From the NCBI RefSeq assembly GCF_001425005.1, contig NZ_LMDB01000002.1, positions 124,001 through 188,000 of the forward strand: a DNA stretch of 64,000 bases. The letters run 5' to 3'. The notes beneath the pieces were generated by a model. It saw only the letters and a program-made list of their open reading frames with translations, made no database searches and was not told the origin of the DNA. Positions within the stretch are counted from its first letter, which is position 1, and each line of letters starts with the position of its first letter. Both the position numbers and the translations under genes were made by a program. This document shows, one piece after another, positions 49,448-57,336 of the stretch. Source of the DNA: Duganella sp. Root336D2 (GTDB lineage: Bacteria; Pseudomonadota; Gammaproteobacteria; Burkholderiales; Burkholderiaceae_D).

Positions 49448-50857
49448 TTAAATGGAGCCTGCCGCCGCAGGCACCGTACGCGCCGCGCTGCCCGGCTTGG
49501 GGAAGAGCAGGGCTAGCGGTGCGGTCGCCAGCAGCAGCAGGCCGATTGCGATAAAGATTTCCTTAAGCGCGGTGCCGTCGCCCAAATGGGCGCGCCGCAG
49601 TTCGAAGTACAGCGATACCGCCACCACGGCCAGCGAGGCGATGATGCGCCGCAGGATGTTGTTCATGGCCGCGCCTTCGGTGACCAGGTGTTCCGGGATC
49701 GCGTTCAGGCCGGCGGTGGAAACGGGCATGTAGGACAAACCCAGGCCGACGCCGCGTGCAGCCATCAAGGCTACGACCAGCCAGAGCGAGGCTTGCGCTC
49801 CCGCCAGGCCGAGCCCCATGGTCGCCAGCGCACTGCACACCAGGCCAGCCGCCACGCCAACGCGCGGGCCGTGCTTGTCCAGCAGGCGCCCGCCAAGCGT
49901 GGAACACAGGCCGGCCGTCACTGCGGTGGCAAACAAGGCGAGACCGCTCCAGCTGGCGCCGTGGCCCAGCACCGTCTGCACCAGCAGCGGCAGCAGCACT
50001 ACGCTGCCGAACATGCCGACCGATTGCACCGCGACCACCACCACGCTCAGGCTGTAGCTTGGTTCGGCGAAGATGCGCAGGTTCAGCAAAGGGGCAGGCT
50101 GGCGCAGTTCTATCCTGACGAAGCACGCCAGGCAAAGCAGGGCCGCCGCGACCAGGGCGATGTTGAAGGGATCGCTGATGCCTGCGATGCCTTTCACCCG
50201 GCTCAGGGCGGCCAGCAGGATGCCCACGCCCAGCGTCGCCAGCAGGAAGCCCTGCCAGTCGAACTTCTGCGGCGTACGCGCTGCCGGCGAAGGCAGCCAA
50301 TGCCAGCCTATGATCCAGCCTGCCAGGCCGACCGGGATGTTGAAGGCAAACAGCATATGCCAGCTGCTGAATTGCACCAGCAGCCCGCCTAGCAGCGGGC
50401 CCACGGCCGGAGCCAGCATGACAGCCATGCCCCACCAGCCGCTGATGCGGCCGCGTTCTTCCTTCGGGTAGACCTCGAACACGAGCGCCAGCGACAAGGG
50501 GATCATCAGGCCGCCGGCTACGCCCTGGATGCAGCGCGCCGCGACCACCCATGCCATTGAAGGCGCGATGGCGCCGAGACTGGAGCCGGCCAGGAACAGC
50601 GCCAGGCCGGTGAGGTAGACGCGCTTCTTGCCGAAACGGTTGCCCAGCCATGCCGTCGCCGGCATAGTCATGCCCATGCAGATCATGAACGCGGTGATGA
50701 CCCAGCTTGCCGCTACGGCGTCGATGCCGAACACCGTGATGAACTGCGGGATGGCCGGGTTCAGCGCAGTATTGTTCAGGCTCACCGCTACAGTGCCCAG
50801 GAGCGCGGTGGCGGCCACCAGCCGGCGCGTGGCAGTTTCGGACGACCAGATGCTCAT
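49448..50857 (-). CDS. MFS exporter, DHA2-like (siderophore efflux)
   Basis: This 469-residue transporter with about 14 membrane segments is of the EmrB/QacA type. Key segments are LNNTALNPAIPQF in TM1, GMTMPATAWLGNRFGKKRVYL (motif A, key GNRFGKKR), WVVAARCIQGVAGGLMIPL (motif of TM4/5) and the GWWGMAVMLAPAVGPLLGGLL motif C (key APAVGPLLGG). In position it equals YhcA of achromobactin, SbnD of staphyloferrin B and PvsC of vibrioferrin, all exporters of the finished siderophore. The ATG at 50857 overlaps the aminotransferase stop by ATGA. Confidence 0.93.
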   Translation of the reverse strand: MSIWSSETATRRLVAATALLGTVAVSLNNTALNPAIPQFITVFGIDAVAASWVITAFMICMGMTMPATAWLGNRFGKKRVYLTGLALFLAGSSLGAIAPSMAWVVAARCIQGVAGGLMIPLSLALVFEVYPKEERGRISGWWGMAVMLAPAVGPLLGGLLVQFSSWHMLFAFNIPVGLAGWIIGWHWLPSPAARTPQKFDWQGFLLATLGVGILLAALSRVKGIAGISDPFNIALVAAALLCLACFVRIELRQPAPLLNLRIFAEPSYSLSVVVVAVQSVGMFGSVVLLPLLVQTVLGHGASWSGLALFATAVTAGLCSTLGGRLLDKHGPRVGVAAGLVCSALATMGLGLAGAQASLWLVVALMAARGVGLGLSYMPVSTAGLNAIPEHLVTEGAAMNNILRRIIASLAVVAVSLYFELRRAHLGDGTALKEIFIAIGLLLLATAPLALLFPKPGSAARTVPAAAGSI

Positions 50858-52236
50858 GCCGCGGCGTTGATTGTTTCCGGTGCGAAGGCAGCCTCGCGTA
50901 CAGCCTCTGCAAAGATGCCGGCGACGATGTCGACCTGCGCTTCGGTGATGATCAGCGGCGGCAGGAAACGCACCACGGCGCCATGGCGGCCGCCCAGTTC
51001 CAGGATCAGGCCTTGCTGGAAGCACTTGCGCTGGATTGCGCTGGCCAGTGCCGGGTCGGCCAGCGGCTGCCCCAGTGCATCGGTGCGGCCTTGGCCGTCA
51101 ACGATCTCGACGCCGATCATCAGGCCGCGTCCGCGTACCTCGCCGATCTGCGGCACGCCGCGCTGCAACTCCTGCAGCCTGGCCGTCAGCTGGAGGCCGC
51201 GCTGGGCTGCGTGCTCCACCAGGTTTTCGCGGCGGATGTGCTGCAGGCTGGCCAGGCCGGTGGCCATGGCAAGCTGGTTGCCGCGGAAGGTTCCGATGTG
51301 GGCGCCGGGTTTCCAGCAGTCGAACTGCTTGCGGTAGACCAGTACCGACAAAGGCAGGCTGCCGCCGATGGCCTTGGACAGCACCAGGATGTCGGGCACG
51401 ATGCCGGCATGTTCGAAGGCGAACAGCTTGCCGGTGCGCCCGAAGCCGGTCTGCACCTCGTCGATGATCAGCAGGATGCCGTGTTCTTCGGTGATGCGGC
51501 GCATTTCGCGCAGCCATTCGAGCGGTGCGGGAATAGCGCCGCCTTCGCCTTGCACCACCTCCAGGATCATCGCCGCCGGCGGGCGTACGCCGCTTTCCGG
51601 ATCGCCCAGCAGGTTGCGGATGTAGCGTGCGCTGAGCTTCTGTCCCTGCTCGCCGCCGACGCCGAAGGGGCAGCGGTAAGAGTAAGGATACGGCAGGAAC
51701 TGCACCTCGGGCATCAGGCCCGGGATATCGCCTTTCTGGTGCAGCGTGCCGCTCAGGCTCATGGTGGCATGCGTCGAGCCATGGTAGCCGCCGTGGAAGG
51801 ACAGTACGCCGCTGCGGCCGGTGGCAATCTTGGCCAGCTTGAGCGCAGCTTCGATGGCATCGGCGCCGGTCGGTGCGCAAAAGTGCACGCGTGCTTCCTG
51901 AGCGAATTCCTGCGGCAGGCTGGCGAACAGTTCGTCGACGAAGGCTTCCTTCAGCGGCGTGGTGATGTCCAGCGTATGCAGCGGCAGTTTCTGCTCGAGG
52001 GTGGCCTTGATGGCGTCCACCACGGCCGGATGGTTGTGGCCCAGGGCCAGCGTGCCGGCGCCTGCCAGGCAGTCGTAATAGGTCTTGCCGTCCATGTCCG
52101 TCACGTGGATGCCTTCGGCGCGCTGGATGGCCAGGGGCAGGCGGCGCGGGTAGGAGCGGGCGTTCGATTCGCGTGCGGCCTGGCTATCGAGCAAAGACCG
52201 GTTTCCTGCGCGTTCAGGAACAAGCGTGTGCAGCAT
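50854..52236 (-). CDS. Diaminobutyrate--2-oxoglutarate aminotransferase family (AcsF-like)
   Basis: This 460-residue class III PLP aminotransferase has a GAGTLALGHNHPAVV N-terminal segment, FHGGYHGST, IIDEVQTGFGRTG and the PLP-lysine in VLSKAIGGSLPL. It is close to DABA aminotransferases (RhbA, AcsF, EctB), which make 2,4-diaminobutyrate from aspartate semialdehyde, a building block in achromobactin and rhizobactin. The ATG at 52236 is chosen because GGAG precedes it; it overlaps the decarboxylase gene by 23 bases. If the enzyme makes DABA, the siderophore should contain a diamine arm. Confidence 0.9.
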   Translation of the reverse strand: MLHTLVPERAGNRSLLDSQAARESNARSYPRRLPLAIQRAEGIHVTDMDGKTYYDCLAGAGTLALGHNHPAVVDAIKATLEQKLPLHTLDITTPLKEAFVDELFASLPQEFAQEARVHFCAPTGADAIEAALKLAKIATGRSGVLSFHGGYHGSTHATMSLSGTLHQKGDIPGLMPEVQFLPYPYSYRCPFGVGGEQGQKLSARYIRNLLGDPESGVRPPAAMILEVVQGEGGAIPAPLEWLREMRRITEEHGILLIIDEVQTGFGRTGKLFAFEHAGIVPDILVLSKAIGGSLPLSVLVYRKQFDCWKPGAHIGTFRGNQLAMATGLASLQHIRRENLVEHAAQRGLQLTARLQELQRGVPQIGEVRGRGLMIGVEIVDGQGRTDALGQPLADPALASAIQRKCFQQGLILELGGRHGAVVRFLPPLIITEAQVDIVAGIFAEAVREAAFAPETINAAA

Positions 52237-53476
52237 CTGTTTCACTCCATTGTGGTGTTGTTTCGATTTCGGCCTGGTCCAGGAAAACCTGGGCCGGGCG
52301 CGGATGGCAAAGAAAATCGGCGTGCGAAATATTGAAGCCGTAGGCGCCCGCCAGCGGCAGCACCAGCAGGTCGCCAATGGCCAGGCCTGGCAGGCGGGCG
52401 TCGCGCGCCAGGACGTCTTTCGGCGTGCAAAGCTGGCCCACGATGGTCCATGCATCGCCGGCTGCCGGCGTTGCTGTTGCTGCAGCCGCTGCCGCTGCCG
52501 CGGGCAGGCGCAGGACCGGGTGGTCATGCGCTTGCGCCGCGGGCAGCCGGAACTGGTGCGTGCCGCCACGGCAAACGGCAAAGCCTTTGCCGTGGCTATG
52601 TTTCAGGTCCAGCACCTGCATCAGGTAATAGCCGCAGAAGGCGCTGACGAAGCGGCCCGGTTCGAAGCGCAGGCGCGGCGCCTGAGGATCGGCTGCCAGG
52701 CGCTGGGCCAGGCGGCGGCACAGGTGCGGCCAGTCGAACTGCTCCGGCTGCAGGTAGTTCACACCCATGCCGCCGCCGGCATTCAGGCAGCGCACCGTGT
52801 CGCCATTGCGGGCCAACGCCTTCCACAGCGGCCACTTGTCGAGGTACCAGTCAAGCAGCTGGATATGGCGCGCCACATCCAGCTGGTGCGACATGGCGTG
52901 CACGTGGAAGCCGTTCAGTTCCAGGTGGGCGCATTGCTCCACCAGCGCCACGGCTGCCGGCAGCTCGGATTCGTCGATGCCGAACGGTGTCGGCGCGCCG
53001 GCCATGGACAACTTGGTGGCCAGTTGCGGCGGCAGCGAAGGGTTGATGCGCACCAGGACCGGCTGGCGGCGGCCCATGCGGGCGGCCACCGCGTTGAGGC
53101 GGCGGATTTCATCCAGGCTCTCGACGTGGATCATTTCCACGCCGTTCAGCATCGCTTGCTCGAGGTCCGAGTCCAGCTTGCCGGGGCCGGAGAAGATGAA
53201 GTTATGCGTGCCGCTGCATTGGCGCACGCGGGCAATCTCGCCGCCGGATGAAATTTCGAAACCGTCCACAAACGGCTCCAGGGCTTGCAGGATCGGCCCC
53301 TCGCTGTTTGCCTTGATGGCGTAATACAGTTCCACGCCAGCCGGCAGGCAGGACTTCATCCACTGCACGTGGCGGCGCAGGGCAGGCAGGTCGTAAATGA
53401 ATGCACTGACCGGATCGGCCGCGGCCGCGGCCATGGCGCGCGCCTTCGCCACCACTGATTGAGGCAAAGCGGTCAT
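52214..53476 (-). CDS. PLP-dependent decarboxylase, SbnH/AcsE/PvsE-like
   Basis: This 420-residue fold-type III decarboxylase is of the DAP/ornithine decarboxylase family. The PLP-lysine is in YYAIKANS near residue 57, with GFEISSGGE, FSGPGKLDSDL, HVHAMSHQLD (catalytic histidines), LNAGGGMGVNY and RFEPGRF. Homologues in siderophore loci decarboxylate serine to ethanolamine or a citryl-diamino acid intermediate. The ATG at 53476 overlaps the previous stop by ATGA. The C-terminal half has an unusual Ala-rich insertion (AAAAAAATATPAAGDA) compared with the family. It is probably still active, since the PLP and catalytic residues are kept. Confidence 0.9.
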   Translation of the reverse strand: MTALPQSVVAKARAMAAAAADPVSAFIYDLPALRRHVQWMKSCLPAGVELYYAIKANSEGPILQALEPFVDGFEISSGGEIARVRQCSGTHNFIFSGPGKLDSDLEQAMLNGVEMIHVESLDEIRRLNAVAARMGRRQPVLVRINPSLPPQLATKLSMAGAPTPFGIDESELPAAVALVEQCAHLELNGFHVHAMSHQLDVARHIQLLDWYLDKWPLWKALARNGDTVRCLNAGGGMGVNYLQPEQFDWPHLCRRLAQRLAADPQAPRLRFEPGRFVSAFCGYYLMQVLDLKHSHGKGFAVCRGGTHQFRLPAAQAHDHPVLRLPAAAAAAAATATPAAGDAWTIVGQLCTPKDVLARDARLPGLAIGDLLVLPLAGAYGFNISHADFLCHPRPAQVFLDQAEIETTPQWSETDAAHACS

Positions 53477-55242
53477 TGCTGTACCTCCCAAGGTGCCTGC
53501 AAAGGCACATAGCCGGCGAACTTGTCGGCGGCTGCGGCAAGCCTGATGCGGAAATTCGTCTTGCACGGGATGGCGGCGCCAGCCAGCAGCTCATCGAGCT
53601 CCGGGGCAGGTGCTTGCAGCGCGGCGCGAATGCTTTCGAGCTCTTCGCGCACCAGCTGCCACATGGCCGGAGCCAGCGCAGGCTGGGCGTAGCTCAGCGC
53701 CAGGACCGCTTCCGACAGGTTATTGACGAACAGGCAGTAGGCGATGCGCTTCCAGCCTTGCGCGCGCGGGTACTCCAGCGACTGGCGCACACGCGGGTGC
53801 ATCCCTTCAGGCACGGCCTGCATGCCTTGTTCGGCTGTGAGCTTGACCCCTTCGTAGTCCCGCAGCAGCAGCTTCACCGGCTCTCCGCAGCGATGCACCA
53901 GCACCGTGTTCTGCAGGTGCGGCTCGAAGATCACGCCATGATGGAAGAACATGTTCATCACGGGCCGCAGCAGCAGCGCGGCATAGCTTGCGAACCAGCG
54001 CAGGAGCTGCTCGCCACTTGGGGCCTGGCCCAGTTGCTGTTCCATGAAAACCAGCACGTTCGAGCGCAGCGCCAGGTCGCGCCCGAACACGGTGCCGGCC
54101 AGCAGGCAATTCAGTTCGCCTTCTTCCAGGCAGAAGTTGCGGCGCAGGATGGCGCCGGTCTGTTCGCGGAACCAGATATTGTCTTCGCCGGGCAGGCCGG
54201 GCGGAGACCAGCTTAGCGCGGCAGGTTCGGGCACCGTGTCCAGGCCGCCGGTAGTGGCGGCATGCTCCGAGGCCAGGCGTTTCAGCAGGCGGTCAATCAG
54301 CAGGGCGCTTTCCAGTTCGTACCAGGCGTTCTTGCGCACGCAATTGGTGATGCGCACGTTCAGCGAACCCTTGATGAAGTAGCCGTGCCCGGGCACATAC
54401 ATGGTGCGCACCGAGGCGGTCGGATGCGACAGGAAACCGCTGCGCCCCAGGTCGCGGATAGTGCCCATTGCCAGCAGCCGCTGCACGCGCTGGTCGGCGC
54501 GGAACAGCTCGGCCTGGATCGGGTGCATGCTGATGATGGCGTGCCCTGGACGCGCGTCGGCCTGGTCGGCAAAGGCAGCCAGCGCCTGCTGTTGCGACAT
54601 GCCGTTGGCGGCGATCCACAGTCCATCGAGCGGCACTTCGAGCAGGTGCAGGCGCACCGCGGCACGGAACTCCGGCGACACTTCCTCCTGCCGCAGCGAC
54701 GCCGGCCATAGCCTGGCCTTGGGCGCGACTTGTGCAGGATGGCCGTACCACAGGCATTGTTCGCTGGCGATGTAGTCGGACAGCGGCGCAATCTCCTGGC
54801 CTTCAAAGTGTGCGGTGACGGCGCGTTTCAGGTCGCGGCTGGCGACGATCTGCGCCATCAGCTCCGGGTTGGCCTGCTGCGTGATCGCGCTGCAGCTTTC
54901 CAGCATGGACTCGGCCATCATGGCCGGCGTCAACTGCTGCCAGCGCGACCCGGGACGCTTGCCGAACACACCGGATACGCAGGCCTGGCTGCCCAGCGTA
55001 TCCTTGCGGTCGGCCAGCACAATATACTGCGCGCCATCCGGCATGCGGATCATCAGCGGCACCACCTGCGCCGACTGCAGGCGGCGATATAGCTGGAAGG
55101 GCAGGCCAAGCGGCTGTTCGCGCCAGTCTTCCACCAGCAGCGACATCGGCAGGGCGAATTCCTTGAGCAGGCAATTCAGCAGCGCATGCGTGGCCGCCTG
55201 GTCGGCGATCACGCGCGAAGCGGGCAAGGTGCGCACACTCAT
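53473..55242 (-). CDS. NIS siderophore synthetase 1 (IucA/IucC family, AcsD-like position)
   Basis: This 589-residue NRPS-independent siderophore synthetase has YGHPAQVAPKARLW (the GHPxHPxxK motif), ISMHPIQ, HPTASVRTMYVPG, KGSLNVRITNCVRKN, FHHGVIFEPHLQNTVLVH and LLRDYEGVKL. It is the first synthetase of the operon and, being adjacent to the decarboxylase gene, occupies the AcsD position. AcsD adenylates citrate and couples it to serine. The start overlaps the ATP-grasp stop by ATGA. Full length. The first reaction of the pathway, attack on citrate, is the most likely role. Confidence 0.93.
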   Translation of the reverse strand: MSVRTLPASRVIADQAATHALLNCLLKEFALPMSLLVEDWREQPLGLPFQLYRRLQSAQVVPLMIRMPDGAQYIVLADRKDTLGSQACVSGVFGKRPGSRWQQLTPAMMAESMLESCSAITQQANPELMAQIVASRDLKRAVTAHFEGQEIAPLSDYIASEQCLWYGHPAQVAPKARLWPASLRQEEVSPEFRAAVRLHLLEVPLDGLWIAANGMSQQQALAAFADQADARPGHAIISMHPIQAELFRADQRVQRLLAMGTIRDLGRSGFLSHPTASVRTMYVPGHGYFIKGSLNVRITNCVRKNAWYELESALLIDRLLKRLASEHAATTGGLDTVPEPAALSWSPPGLPGEDNIWFREQTGAILRRNFCLEEGELNCLLAGTVFGRDLALRSNVLVFMEQQLGQAPSGEQLLRWFASYAALLLRPVMNMFFHHGVIFEPHLQNTVLVHRCGEPVKLLLRDYEGVKLTAEQGMQAVPEGMHPRVRQSLEYPRAQGWKRIAYCLFVNNLSEAVLALSYAQPALAPAMWQLVREELESIRAALQAPAPELDELLAGAAIPCKTNFRIRLAAAADKFAGYVPLQAPWEVQQ

Positions 55243-56192
55243 GCTGCGGCTTCCAGTGCTGCCGCCTGTCGGGCATCGATATGCAGCAGGTGCAAGGTCT
55301 TGACCGGCGCGCCGATGCTGGCCCTCACCACCTCGACGAACAGCTTGCCGTCAAGCTGGTCGTCCAGCGCGAGTTCGGATTCGTCGTCATGCAGGCCGTT
55401 GTGGATTTCGCGGATGCGCACGCCGGCGCTGGACACGCCATATTCGATGTGATGTCGGCCGCTGCCCAGGTCGTGCGCCAGTAGCTGCAGCAGCAGTTCG
55501 TCGCAACGGGGAGGGCGCTGCATGAACGATCGCACGCGCTTGGTGCGCACGCCGTCGCGGTCGAATTCGATGCGGCTGCCTCCCAGGACGGTGAAACCCT
55601 CGGCCGTTGCGAGTGCATCCAGCGCATAGACTTCTTCGTCTTCGCGGTATTTTTCCACTAGCGCGTAGCCGTGGCGCAGCTGCACCAGTTGCTGCTGCAG
55701 TTCGGCGGCATTGCGGACCAGCGCGCCGCCTGTCCCGGCGCCGCCTTCCAGCGCCTGTACGGTAGCGGGGAACCAGTCGGCGCCCAGCGCATTGGCCGGT
55801 TCGGTGCAATCGATGATACGGCGCTGCTGGCGCGGCGAGTGCACCGCGTCCAGCCGCTGGTCGTGGCGCAGGGCGCTGCGCCAGGCCGGGCCGGGAAGGC
55901 CCAGGTAGGCCGCGCAGATTGCGGCCGAAGCATGCAGCACGGAGTCTGCGGCAACGACCCCGGAGAACCGCTTGCCATGGACGGCGACAAAGCGCGCCAC
56001 CGCCAGGGGATTGAAGACGTCGCACTCGGCCAGTTCGGCTTCGCCATACAGCGGCGAGTCTTTGGCACGGACGATATGCTCCCTGACGCAGTCGGTCAGG
56101 ATGGTGGCCTTCAGCTGGAGTTCAGCTACGGCGGCCAGGAATCCCTGCTCCAGAACGCGGTTCGGGGCATGGGCGAGTATCAGTAGTTCCAT
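55239..56192 (-). CDS. ATP-grasp ligase-like protein (PvsA-like) in siderophore operon
   Basis: This 317-residue protein carries ATP-grasp features: the N-terminal Rossmann-like MELLILAHAPNR segment, a central ATP-lid strand VEKYREDEEVYALDALA (key EKY...EEVYALD), and the magnesium/ATP motif IREIHNGLHDD near the C-terminus. ATP-grasp ligases join carboxylates to amines. In vibrioferrin the ligase PvsA attaches alanine; no such gene belongs to the classical achromobactin set. The ATG at 56192 has GAGGAAGC upstream. A Fur box lies 46 bases before it, so it is the first gene of the iron-regulated operon. Substrates are unknown. Confidence 0.75.
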   Translation of the reverse strand: MELLILAHAPNRVLEQGFLAAVAELQLKATILTDCVREHIVRAKDSPLYGEAELAECDVFNPLAVARFVAVHGKRFSGVVAADSVLHASAAICAAYLGLPGPAWRSALRHDQRLDAVHSPRQQRRIIDCTEPANALGADWFPATVQALEGGAGTGGALVRNAAELQQQLVQLRHGYALVEKYREDEEVYALDALATAEGFTVLGGSRIEFDRDGVRTKRVRSFMQRPPRCDELLLQLLAHDLGSGRHHIEYGVSSAGVRIREIHNGLHDDESELALDDQLDGKLFVEVVRASIGAPVKTLHLLHIDARQAAALEAAA

Positions 56193-56237
56193 CAAGCTGC
56201 TTCCTCTCGTCGGTAGAAATGGCACCATTCAGCTTGA

Positions 56238-56256
56238 CTGAATGATTCTCATTTAC
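56238..56256 (-). promoter_or_regulatory. Fur box upstream of the siderophore biosynthesis operon
   Basis: The minus-strand sequence GTAAATGAGAATCATTCAG matches the Fur consensus at 13 of 19 positions, with a strong core AATGAGAATCATT. It lies upstream of the ATP-grasp gene and should mediate iron repression of the biosynthetic operon. Confidence 0.75.
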
Positions 56257-56302
56257 GATGACGAAGCAGGCTTGGGAATGTTTAGGGGATTTTCAGGTTT
56301 TT

Positions 56303-56512
56303 TTATTTGCCCCGGTCAGCGGCCGGCGGCATGAGGCCGGTCAGCAACCAGACGCGCGACGCTTCTTCATATGCTTTGCGGTGGACGGGGTCCTGCTCCA
56401 GCCAGGCAGCCAGGGCGGGCGCGGTCGCGGCGTCGAGTGGCTGCGCGTGTGCACGGAGCACCCAGTCCAGCGCAGCCTGCCAGACCGGATCGTTGTCGCG
56501 GGAATTTGCCAT
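56303..56512 (-). CDS. Truncated FecR-like protein (DUF4880 domain only)
   Basis: This 69-residue protein corresponds to the DUF4880 domain at the N-terminus of FecR anti-sigma factors: WQAALDWVLRAHAQPLDA..LAAWLEQDPVHRKAYEEASRVWLL. The membrane helix and the periplasmic FecR domain are absent. The ATG at 56512 lies 67 bases after the sigma gene stop, on the same strand. It may act as a soluble anti-sigma or co-factor, or be a degenerate remnant. No signal or second segment is found downstream. Confidence 0.65.
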   Translation of the reverse strand: MANSRDNDPVWQAALDWVLRAHAQPLDAATAPALAAWLEQDPVHRKAYEEASRVWLLTGLMPPAADRGK

Positions 56513-56579
56513 GGAAACAAACAATGCCGATGAGTATAGGCTGGCATTGTATATGACAGATGGGTTGCGCCTGGCTTTA

Positions 56580-57095
56580 TCAGCCGGGTTGATGGAGGGC
56601 GTTGGCGCAGGCGGTCATCGCGTCACGGATCATGAAGTTGACCAGGGTGACGGAAACGCCAAACTGGTCGGCAATCTCGCGCTGTGTGTGGCCGCCTAGC
56701 CTGTGCAGTTCGAAGGCCTGGCGCGTGCGGGCGGGCAGGGCGGCCAGGGTGTCGGCCACAATGCGCAGGTCCTGCCGGCTGACAGTCAGCGATTCCGGGG
56801 TGCCGATGGAAGCGGGAACTTGCAGGCCGTCTTCTTCATCGACGAATACCTTCGCTTCCAGTGCTGCGCGGCGCTGTGCATCGATCGCCAGGTTGCGCAC
56901 CACCTGGAACAGGTAGGCCAGCGGCTGGCGGGCCTCGAAGGCATGGCCAGCTTCGGACAGTTTCAGGTAGGTGTCCTGTACTACGTCCTGGGCCCGTTCG
57001 ACATTGCCAAGCACCTTGTAGGCGGCGCGTTGCAGCGCCGGGCGGTGCGCAGCGAACATCGCGCTCCAGTCAACAGGACCATCGATAGACTCCAT
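56580..57095 (-). CDS. ECF sigma factor, FecI/PvdS-type
   Basis: This 171-residue sigma-70 family ECF protein has region 2 (FAAHRPALQRAAYKVLGNVERAQDVVQDTYLKL, key AQDVVQDTYLK) and region 4 (LPARTRQAFELHRLGGHTQREIADQFGVS). It is of the iron-starvation class (FecI/PvdS). A Fur box 67 bases upstream suggests iron repression of the sigma gene itself. A DUF4880-only protein is encoded next, and the siderophore operon follows. It probably drives transcription of the operon when iron is low. The absence of a FecR with a periplasmic domain and of a signalling receptor in the window favours PvdS-like control. Confidence 0.9.
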   Translation of the reverse strand: MESIDGPVDWSAMFAAHRPALQRAAYKVLGNVERAQDVVQDTYLKLSEAGHAFEARQPLAYLFQVVRNLAIDAQRRAALEAKVFVDEEDGLQVPASIGTPESLTVSRQDLRIVADTLAALPARTRQAFELHRLGGHTQREIADQFGVSVTLVNFMIRDAMTACANALHQPG

Positions 57096-57162
57096 AACCC
57101 CTCAACTTGTCGATTAAACACGGGAGAGGCGAATTCTATGGAGTTTATCGGCCAAAATCAAC

Positions 57163-57181
57163 AAGAATGATTCTCATTCGC
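57163..57181 (-). promoter_or_regulatory. Fur box upstream of the ECF sigma factor gene
   Basis: The minus-strand sequence GCGAATGAGAATCATTCTT shares the core AATGAGAATCATT with the box at 56238 and matches the Fur consensus at 13 of 19 positions. It is 67 bases upstream of the sigma gene ATG. Confidence 0.75.
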
Positions 57182-57295
57182 AATTGTGTGGCGGCATGGG
57201 GGGGTGAAAGAGCTATTCCATAAAATCATAGCTTAATGGTTATTCCTCATATCTACGGAATAGCCAATTCGTTAATCTACACCTATTAATGATAA

Positions 57296-57317
57296 GCAAA
57301 TGTTTCATTGCATTTGC
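57296..57317 (+). promoter_or_regulatory. Inverted repeat upstream of the symporter gene (possible operator)
   Basis: GCAAATG (57296-57302) and CATTTGC (57311-57317) form a perfect 7-bp dyad with an 8-base centre, 19 bases before the symporter ATG at 57337. It could be an operator for a sugar-responsive repressor. A second, looser dyad (GGTTATTCC/GGAATAGCC) lies farther upstream near 57238-57265. No regulator gene for this locus is in the window. Confidence 0.35.
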
Positions 57318-57336
57318 AAACAGAGACGCACACCCT

